Part shown: positions 1 through 4,042 of the stretch, piece after piece
Position numbering within the stretch: position 1 is the first letter of the stretch
How the letters are laid out: the number at the start of each line of letters is the position of its first letter
DNA from: Bacillota bacterium
GTDB taxonomy: Bacteria; Bacillota; Clostridia; Tissierellales; Sedimentibacteraceae
Reading direction: 5' to 3'
DNA: 6,506 nucleotides
Assembly (NCBI GenBank): GCA_029239575.1
Contig: JARBUP010000161.1
Coordinates: forward strand, 1 to 6,506
Program-made: the position numbers and the translations under genes
The notes under the pieces: generated by a model
What the model was told of the DNA's origin: nothing
Database searches by the model: none
What the model saw: the letters and a program-made list of their open reading frames with translations, nothing else

Positions 1-3
1 AAT

Positions 4-513
4 CTATTTAATATAAGTAGATATATTATTACTTGATAAAGCTTTTAATGTATATTTCGCTATTATTCCAGTAAGTACACCTGTAGTAACAGCTGAAATT
101 AACAAAACAGGTAAATAGAAAAATATATATTTATTTTCAACAACTAAGCTTGCCATAGCTATTTGACCTACATTATGAAACACTGCTCCAACGACACTTA
201 CTCCAATAATGCTTACGTCAGGCACTTTTTTAATTACAATCATCATAATTAAACTTAGTAATCCTCCTGCAAAACTATAAATAGCTCCACTAACTCCAGC
301 AAAAAGAATTCCGCTAAGTATAACTTTTAAAATCATTAAAATAAATGCATCTTTTATGTTTATCATATAAATAGCATACATTAAAACTGTATTTGAAAGC
401 CCTAATTTTACTCCAGGTATGGAAGCATTTAAAGGAATTAAATTTTCAAAATAACCAAGTATTAAAGCAACTGTTAAAAGGATGCTTAATCTTGTTATTG
501 ATTTTGTTTTCAT
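4..513 (-). CDS. Gx transporter family / heptaprenyl diphosphate synthase component I-like membrane protein (EetB-like)
   Basis: A 169-residue, very hydrophobic protein with about five membrane segments (roughly residues 9-27, 42-62, 64-92, 100-122 and 130-152). Family signatures are visible: IPGVKLGLSN at 32-41, SFAGGLLS at 80-87 and FHNVGQ at 112-117. These match the Hpre_diP_synt_I / 'Gx transporter' family, and the length is normal for it. Members sit beside NusG-domain-II proteins and, in Listeria and Enterococcus-type loci, are called EetB in flavin-based extracellular electron transfer; older annotations link the family to heptaprenyl diphosphate synthesis. The molecular activity is not established. 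The ATG at 511-513 overlaps the upstream stop codon (ATGA), so translation is probably coupled, and an AAAGGTGATG ribosome binding site lies just inside the upstream gene. The stop codon is three bases from the window edge, so any downstream partner (prenyl synthase, FMN-binding protein, ApbE) is out of view. Confidence 0.88.
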   Translation of the reverse strand: MKTKSITRLSILLTVALILGYFENLIPLNASIPGVKLGLSNTVLMYAIYMINIKDAFILMILKVILSGILFAGVSGAIYSFAGGLLSLIMMIVIKKVPDVSIIGVSVVGAVFHNVGQIAMASLVVENKYIFFYLPVLLISAVTTGVLTGIIAKYTLKALSSNNISTYIK

Positions 514-881
514 TGCACATCACCTTTCACAAGCTCAATAGAAATTTTATTTGGCAAACATACAATCCATCCACCCATTATGCGTTCATCTATATTTTGT
601 AAATTTGCTTCTCCCTGAAGAATACAATCTTGGTTATCGCAATTTGCATTTTTCACAAACACACCGTTTTCTGTTATTTCAATTTCATTATGTCTTCCCA
701 TTTCATCTATCACTACAGTTTGAGGTTCATTAAGACTTACTCTTTTATATTCTTCCCCGTCCATGCTTATAATTACATAATTGCTATTTCCTACTTCACC
801 TTCAAAATATTTAAAACCACCAAAACTTAATAGTGCAAAAACAATAATAATTAATATTATTTGTATATCTCTTTTTTTCAT
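510..881 (-). CDS. NusG domain II-containing membrane-anchored protein (EetA-like)
   Basis: A 123-residue protein with a positively charged start (MKKRD), one membrane anchor at about 7-24 and an extracytoplasmic domain. The domain carries the typical NusG_II pattern: NANCDNQDC at 78-86, G90, and IVCLPNKISIEL at 106-117. C81, C86 and C108 are the conserved cysteines. Despite the name, this stand-alone domain is not a transcription factor. In Gram-positive extracellular electron transfer loci the equivalent protein is EetA, paired with EetB; the same pairing here, with a 4-bp overlap, is the main functional clue. The start is supported by an AGGTGG ribosome binding site four bases upstream of the ATG. 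The gene leads a two-gene unit driven by the promoter at 932-961. The family call is firm; the electron-transfer role is inference, because no FMN-binding protein, ApbE or NADH dehydrogenase is in the window. Confidence 0.87.
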   Translation of the reverse strand: MKKRDIQIILIIIVFALLSFGGFKYFEGEVGNSNYVIISMDGEEYKRVSLNEPQTVVIDEMGRHNEIEITENGVFVKNANCDNQDCILQGEANLQNIDERIMGGWIVCLPNKISIELVKGDVQ

Positions 882-931
882 TTAAACCACCTAAAATATA
901 TTTTCATTTAACATTTTATAAAAACTATAAT

Positions 932-961
932 ATTATAATACCATTGTTACGTATTTGTCAA
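932..961 (-). promoter_or_regulatory. Sigma-A-type promoter of the NusG_II / Gx transporter unit
   Basis: On the minus strand there is a perfect -35 TTGACA (956-961) and a perfect -10 TATAAT (932-937), separated by 18 bp. It lies between the terminator of the phosphate-binding protein gene and the NusG_II start codon, giving a leader of roughly 45 bases. This makes the two-gene unit independent of the upstream gene. Confidence 0.75.
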
Positions 962-990
962 TCTTGGATATTGAATTAAGTTATTATATA

Positions 991-1024
991 AAAAAAATAA
1001 AGAAAGCATTTAATTATGCTTCCT
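991..1024 (-). terminator. Rho-independent terminator after the pstS-like gene
   Basis: Arms at 1001-1009 and 1016-1024 form a 9-position stem with a 6-base loop. The minus-strand transcript then runs into a T-rich tract (991-1000). The one non-Watson-Crick position is a G-U wobble in minus-strand RNA but an A-C mismatch on the plus strand, which fits minus-strand use. Confidence 0.8.
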
Positions 1025-1056
1025 GTATTTTTTTCGTGGATTTTATTTTAGATTTA

Positions 1057-1953
1057 TTATTTTACTTCGGACCAAGCAGTGATTTCACCAGTATAAATTT
1101 TTGTTATATTTTCTGATGAAAGTTCATCTGTTGGGTTTTCTTTATTTAATATAACTGCTATTCCATCCAATGCTAATTTATATTGTGTTAATTGAGATTT
1201 TTCATCATCTTTTAATCCTCTTGAACTCATTCCAATTTCATATGTTCCATCGATTGCTGCTTTGATTCCTTGAGAAGAACCATTTGCTTGCATTTCAAAT
1301 GTAATATTTGGATTAAGTGCTTTATATTCTTCTTGTAATTTTTCAACTAAAGGTGCAACTGATGTAGAGCCTGCCACTTTTATAGTTCCTGATAAACCAG
1401 ATGCTTTATACTCAACTGGAGCATCTATTGTTGCAATATAATGTTTCTCTTCAACTATCGCTTGTCCTTGAGCTGATTCTGTAAATGCTATAAAATCTTT
1501 TACTATTTCTGATTCATTTCCTTTTGTAACTAAAAGGAAAGGTCTTGAAACTTTATATTGTCCGTTTTTAACATTTTCAATTGTTGCATCTACCCCATCA
1601 ACTTTAGCTGCTTTTATTCTTTCGCTTAATGAACCAAGAGAAATATATCCAATACCATATTTATCTCCTTCAACTGCAGTTATAACTTTATCTGTTCCGT
1701 CAAACTCTAATGATCCAACAACTAATTTATCTACTTCAGTGTCCCCTTCTTTTACTTTAATTTTCATAAGTTCATGAAAAGCTCCTCTTGTTCCTGAAGC
1801 TGCATCCCTTGCTATTACAGTTATATCAGTTGCTGCATCAAAATCAGTTGCTGATCCATTAATTGTTTCTCCTTCATTTTTTGCACATGCTACAAATAAG
1901 AATGACATAGTTAAAACAGTTGATACTATAGTTAATATTTTTTTTGCTTTCAT
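1057..1953 (-). CDS. pstS: PstS-type phosphate-binding lipoprotein, circularly permuted
   Basis: A 298-residue secreted lipoprotein with a signal peptide at 1-22 and lipobox FVAC, C23 being the lipidated residue. It should be the extracytoplasmic receptor of a phosphate ABC transporter. All the usual PstS blocks are present but in swapped order. ITVIARDAASGTRGAF (44-59), GIGYISLGSL (100-109) and VSRPFLLVTKG (135-145), normally the second half, come first. GTIKVAGSTSVAPL (189-202), ANGSSQGIKAAIDG (223-236), IGMSSR (240-245) and IYTGEITAWSEV (286-297), normally the first half, come last. The old C- and N-termini are joined by a linker at about 172-188. Likely phosphate contacts R49, S53-G54-T55, S196-T197-S198 and S226-S227 are kept, so binding is probably intact. 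The ATG has an AAGGAGA site nine bases upstream. No pstCAB genes are in view. Specificity for phosphate over another oxyanion is inferred. Confidence 0.85.
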   Translation of the reverse strand: MKAKKILTIVSTVLTMSFLFVACAKNEGETINGSATDFDAATDITVIARDAASGTRGAFHELMKIKVKEGDTEVDKLVVGSLEFDGTDKVITAVEGDKYGIGYISLGSLSERIKAAKVDGVDATIENVKNGQYKVSRPFLLVTKGNESEIVKDFIAFTESAQGQAIVEEKHYIATIDAPVEYKASGLSGTIKVAGSTSVAPLVEKLQEEYKALNPNITFEMQANGSSQGIKAAIDGTYEIGMSSRGLKDDEKSQLTQYKLALDGIAVILNKENPTDELSSENITKIYTGEITAWSEVK

Positions 1954-2027
1954 TTATTGTTCTCTCCTTAAGTGATTTAATCTTGTCCTAAATATAAACT
2001 ATTAAAGTAAAAATGAAAGCATATAAT

Positions 2028-2065
2028 TGTAACGATTATGTAAAGATTTAAATTTTATTTGTAAA
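2028..2065 (-). promoter_or_regulatory. Possible Pho box upstream of the pstS-like gene
   Basis: Read on the minus strand, GTTACA (2028-2033) and TTTACA (2039-2044, 2060-2065) are spaced 11 and 21 bp apart, with a weaker TTTAAA-like repeat near 2047-2052 filling the gap. Direct TT(A/T)ACA-like hexamers with an 11-bp period are the known PhoP-binding pattern of Bacillus. A clear -10 box is not obvious, and the AT-rich background makes chance matches possible. Confidence 0.4.
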
Positions 2066-2080
2066 TTAAATAATATTGTA

Positions 2081-2106
2081 AAATAAAAACACCCTTTCGG
2101 GTGTTT
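2081..2106 (-). terminator. Rho-independent terminator of the PH-domain gene
   Basis: A perfect 8-bp stem (2087-2094 with 2099-2106) closes on a GAAA tetraloop in minus-strand RNA and is followed by a U-rich tract (2081-2089). The stem begins inside the stop codon (TAA at 2105-2107), so it is immediately adjacent to translation termination. Confidence 0.9.
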
Positions 2107-2479
2107 AGTTTACATGTTCAGCCAATTCTGCTTGAACTTCATATATGTTTAAAGATTTATTAAATTGTTTTTGAATTGGCATAGCTAAACCCGATACCCA
2201 TATTTTAAGTTCAGCATCCAAATCAAAATGACCTGCAGTTTCAATACTAAAATGAGTAATTTTACTGTAAGGAATAGAATGATATTCAATCTTTTTTCCT
2301 GTAACACCTTGAACATCAATTAATATCAATCTTCTGTTTGTAAATATAAACATATCTCTTACTAACTTATACGCTTTATCTATAATTTCGTTGTTAGCCA
2401 ATAAATGACCGTAATCCTTTTGAACATTTTCTACATTGCATTCAGATGCATTTCCCATAAGTCCATCAAATAATCCCAT
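2105..2479 (-). CDS. Bacterial PH domain protein (bPH_1, PF08000-like)
   Basis: A 124-residue soluble protein without signal peptide or membrane segment. It begins MGLFDGLMGNASE and has the conserved core DMFIFTNRRLILIDVQGVTG (42-61), YHSIPYSKITHFSIETAGHFDLDAELKIWVSG (66-97) and a C-terminal helix (about 110-123). This is the stand-alone bacterial pleckstrin-homology-like family, and the size is typical. Members are cytoplasmic and usually form oligomeric rings; no biochemical role is firmly established, so none is assigned. The start is supported by a strong AAGGAGGA site six bases upstream. The gene has its own extended -10 promoter and its own terminator, so it is probably monocistronic. 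Family confidence is high and function is unknown. Confidence 0.88.
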   Translation of the reverse strand: MGLFDGLMGNASECNVENVQKDYGHLLANNEIIDKAYKLVRDMFIFTNRRLILIDVQGVTGKKIEYHSIPYSKITHFSIETAGHFDLDAELKIWVSGLAMPIQKQFNKSLNIYEVQAELAEHVN

Positions 2480-2521
2480 AGTAATCCTCCTTCATTTATT
2501 ATATTATTTACTTATTATAAT

Positions 2522-2530
2522 ATTATAACA
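2522..2530 (-). promoter_or_regulatory. Extended -10 promoter of the PH-domain gene
   Basis: The minus strand reads TGTTATAAT, a TGn extended -10 joined to a perfect TATAAT (2522-2527). A convincing -35 is not visible; the best hexamer at that distance is only TGAATT-like and overlaps the end of the upstream gene. The predicted leader is about 35 bases, ending in the AAGGAGGA site. Confidence 0.45.
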
Positions 2531-2536
2531 TAAATT

Positions 2537-3265
2537 CTAATTTAATTCATTGATACAAAAGGGATTTTTCTTTATTGCTAAAGCATAGAGAAATGGATAT
2601 TCCTTGTGCAAATATTTCAAATAATTAACCCATTCGCTTATCATTGCTGTGTATGCCCTTAATATGTCACTTGAAATATGAGTTATATCATCTTCGCTAA
2701 GACTACTAAACCGATCCCTTGAACGCAGTTCGTCACCTACATGAAATACAGCCCAAATCATATCGGTGAATGAATCATGTTCAAGTAAATTAGAATTTTC
2801 AAGCATATTAATCATAAAAGTTTTATTATCAGCCATTAATTTTGCAAGACTTTGTAGTTTTTCAGGATCAGCATACATTTCAAATTTGCATTCATTAATT
2901 AACTTTTTAATTTCGCTTTCCTTTTTATTAGTTATATCATTAATTGTTAATATGTTGCAGCAGTTTAAATGATTTTTGTTAAATTTAGAAAATTCCAATA
3001 ACATTTCAGTTCCTGATTCAATAAAAAATGTACTTATAATTACATTAATTTTTTTTAGTTTTTTACGCATTTCCATAATATTTAACAATCTGTTTATAAT
3101 TAAAGATACTAACAAAACTGATATTGGGACAAATGCTAAGTCCTGAAGCATATAAAACACTGTTGTTTTAGCATCATGAAACATCAAATATTGTATGTAA
3201 TAAACTAATGCAGATGAAAAAGTTAATATGATAACTAATATGATATTATTTTTTTGATTATTAAT
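2537..3265 (-). CDS. Membrane-anchored protein of unknown function, probable ATT start
   Basis: With the start at ATT (3263-3265) the protein has 242 residues: membrane helix one at about 8-27 (hydrophobic, ending YYIQYLMFHD), a second at about 39-61 (DLAFVPISVLLVSLIINRLL), then a charged, mainly helical cytoplasmic part of about 180 residues. The layout and the block FxxxDxAFxPIxVLLVxLIIxxLL resemble uncharacterised two-helix proteins that I recall from clostridia and methanogens; no catalytic motif is evident. The first conventional starts in this frame, TTG at 3185-3187 and ATG at 3182-3184, lack a ribosome binding site and would delete helix one. The reading frame stays open to a stop at 3290-3292, and a perfect AGGAGG lies seven bases before the ATT. 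A conservative annotation would be 2537-3187. It is divergent from cspA and 57 bases upstream of the PH-domain gene. Function unknown. Confidence 0.7.
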   Translation of the reverse strand: MNNQKNNIILVIILTFSSALVYYIQYLMFHDAKTTVFYMLQDLAFVPISVLLVSLIINRLLNIMEMRKKLKKINVIISTFFIESGTEMLLEFSKFNKNHLNCCNILTINDITNKKESEIKKLINECKFEMYADPEKLQSLAKLMADNKTFMINMLENSNLLEHDSFTDMIWAVFHVGDELRSRDRFSSLSEDDITHISSDILRAYTAMISEWVNYLKYLHKEYPFLYALAIKKNPFCINELN

Positions 3266-3278
3266 GATGAAACCTCCT
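3263..3278 (-). promoter_or_regulatory. Ribosome binding site that decides the ATT start
   Basis: On the minus strand AGGAGG (3273-3278) is followed after seven bases by ATT (3263-3265) and after four by ATC (3266-3268). No ATG, GTG or TTG lies within normal distance in any frame. The spacing matches the strong sites of the neighbouring genes (6 bases for cspA and the PH gene), so the ATT, or less likely the ATC, is the probable initiation codon. Confidence 0.6.
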
Positions 3279-3296
3279 ATAAATCTATTTCAATAT

Positions 3297-3325
3297 ATAA
3301 TAATTGCTTATTAAATTTTTTTCAA
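3297..3325 (-). promoter_or_regulatory. Proximal promoter candidate for the membrane protein gene
   Basis: On the minus strand TTGAAA (3320-3325) and TATTAT (3297-3302) are separated by 17 bp. Transcription would start near 3290, giving a leader of about 25 bases that includes the AGGAGG site. The region is very AT-rich, so the match is suggestive only. Confidence 0.45.
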
Positions 3326-3381
3326 TATATTTTTATAAAGTTTCCATCATTACAGCTAATTTATATCGTATAAAAATAAAT

Positions 3382-3411
3382 ATTATAAATAAAAATAATA
3401 CTTATTGACAA
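3382..3411 (-). promoter_or_regulatory. Distal promoter candidate for the membrane protein gene, overlapping the cspA -35
   Basis: On the minus strand TTGTCA (3406-3411) and TATAAT (3382-3387) are 18 bp apart. The -35 shares five bases with the plus-strand TTGACA of the cspA promoter. If used, the leader would be about 110 bases long. Confidence 0.35.
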
Positions 3412-3433
3412 CTAATTATTTATATGTTATATT
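3405..3433 (+). promoter_or_regulatory. cspA promoter
   Basis: TTGACA (3405-3410), 17 bp, TATATT (3428-3433), with a TGT extended -10 at 3425-3427. The expected start near 3440 gives an untranslated leader of about 150 bases, comparable in length to the long leaders of known cspA messages. Confidence 0.75.
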
Positions 3434-3462
3434 TAGTAAGTATTACAGATGTATATATAGAT

Positions 3463-3530
3463 TTCACATGTTTTTAGAGATTATATAAGCTGTCCGTTAT
3501 ATAATTTGTAAAAATGTGTGAATTTTTTTT
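3463..3530 (+). terminator. Terminator-like hairpin in the cspA leader (candidate attenuator or thermo-responsive element)
   Basis: Arms at 3463-3488 and 3497-3522 pair at 25 of 26 positions (one G-G mismatch at 3477/3508) around an 8-base loop (3489-3496). Eight uninterrupted Ts follow (3523-3530). The three wobble pairs (3479/3506, 3470/3515, 3469/3516) are G-U only in plus-strand RNA and would be A-C mismatches on the other strand, which points to selection on the plus-strand transcript. No plus-strand gene lies upstream, so the structure sits between the cspA promoter and cspA. It should allow premature termination that is relieved under some condition, or act as a structured cold-shock leader. 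Confidence 0.7.
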
Positions 3531-3576
3531 ACTCTAATTATGGTGTATGTAATATAAAATAAAATATATAAAAAAT

Positions 3577-3591
3577 AGGAGGTACCTCATG
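3577..3591 (+). promoter_or_regulatory. cspA ribosome binding site within a palindrome
   Basis: AGGAGG (3577-3582) lies six bases before the ATG (3589-3591). The ten bases 3579-3588 (GAGGTACCTC) are a perfect palindrome that covers most of the Shine-Dalgarno sequence and ends next to the start codon. Confidence 0.8.
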
Positions 3592-3789
3592 AATAAAGGT
3601 ACAGTTAAATGGTTTAACGCAGAAAAAGGATTTGGATTTATATCAAGAGATAACGGAGATGACGTATTCGTACATTTCTCAGCTATCCAAGGAAACGGAT
3701 TCAAATCATTAGAAGAAGGTCAGGCAGTTAGCTTTGATATTACTCAAGGCCAAAGAGGCGACCAAGCTACTAACGTAAATAGAATATAA
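3589..3789 (+). CDS. cspA: Cold-shock protein, CspA family
   Basis: A 66-residue single cold-shock domain, the normal full length. It opens with NKGTVKWFNAEKGFGFI, which contains the RNP1 motif KGFGFI (13-18). RNP2 is DVFVHF (25-30), and the domain ends with the usual Q(A)TNV segment (59-63). These small cytoplasmic proteins bind single-stranded RNA and DNA, act as RNA chaperones and can antagonise transcription terminators. It is the only plus-strand gene here, with a near-consensus promoter, a long leader containing a terminator-like hairpin, an AGGAGG site and its own downstream terminator, so it is a monocistronic, probably highly expressed gene. Whether it is cold-induced or constitutive cannot be told from the protein; the leader suggests post-initiation control. 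Confidence 0.97.
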   Translation: MNKGTVKWFNAEKGFGFISRDNGDDVFVHFSAIQGNGFKSLEEGQAVSFDITQGQRGDQATNVNRI

Positions 3790-3808
3790 TTTATAATTAT
3801 AGCTAATT

Positions 3809-3843
3809 AAAACGGAAATAATATTTCCGTTTTTTATTTTTTT
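3809..3843 (+). terminator. Rho-independent terminator of cspA
   Basis: An 11-bp stem (3809-3819 with 3823-3833, core ACGGAAAT/ATTTCCGT) with a 3-base loop is followed by a T-rich tract through 3843. It begins 19 bases after the cspA stop codon. Confidence 0.9.
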
Positions 3844-3847
3844 GTAT

Positions 3848-4026
3848 AAAAAGAAGTCATAATTTTACGACTTAGGTTGATGACAATGTATCATTTTTAA
3901 TTTTGTCATCCTGAGCGATAGCGAAGATCTTATTATTTCAATGTTTAAAAGATTTTTCACTTCGTTCAGAATGACATCTTAGTGTTCATGAATAGCCTAA
4001 GTTGTAATTTTACGACTTCTTTTTTT
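3848..4026. repeat. Nested palindromic, MITE-like element between convergent genes
   Basis: The outer arms 3848-3876 and 3996-4026 are imperfect inverted repeats (shared AGAAGTC and CCTAAGT ends). Each also contains the same near-palindrome TAATTTTACGACTT as a direct repeat. Inside lie a perfect 8-bp inverted repeat (3879-3886 with 3903-3910, GATGACAA/TTGTCATC) and the inverted repeat annotated at 3904-3976. No coding capacity is seen. Poly-A and poly-T edges mean a transcript from either side would read a long stem ending in Ts, so it could double as a bidirectional terminator; no other terminator for the minus-strand cooS gene is apparent. It is probably a small non-autonomous or REP-like repeat family. 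Confidence 0.65.
3904..3976. repeat. Inner inverted repeat of the TGTCATCCTGAGCG...CAGAATGACA type
   Basis: The arms 3904-3931 and 3949-3976 are imperfect inverted repeats that begin TGTCATCCTGAGCGA and end TTCGTTCAGAATGACA, around an AT-rich centre. Intergenic repeats with very similar ends (GTCATTCTGAGCGAAGCGAAGAATCT-like) recur in the genomes of many unrelated bacteria. I recognise the pattern from memory and have not searched for it here. Confidence 0.6.
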
Positions 4027-4042
4027 ATTACTATTTTATTTT

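Noticed and set aside
393..830. Plus-strand open frames at 393-602, 551-733 and 630-830
   Set aside because: They lie antisense to the NusG_II and Gx transporter genes, lack ribosome binding sites and encode low-complexity Phe/Leu/His-rich peptides with no recognisable motifs.
1057..1953. Reading the PstS-like gene as a pseudogene or chimera of two fragments
   Set aside because: One intact frame has a signal peptide, a good ribosome binding site and a terminator, with each conserved block exactly once; this fits a functional permutation better than decay.
2766..2972. Plus-strand open frame of 68 codons
   Set aside because: Antisense shadow of the unknown membrane protein gene, with no ribosome binding site or promoter.
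3463..3530. Hairpin at 3463-3522 as the terminator of an upstream plus-strand gene
   Set aside because: No plus-strand gene lies upstream, and a near-consensus promoter sits between any upstream DNA and the hairpin.
3848..4026. CRISPR array or transposase remnant
   Set aside because: There are only two copies of a palindromic box with unequal content between them, no regular spacers and no coding frame.
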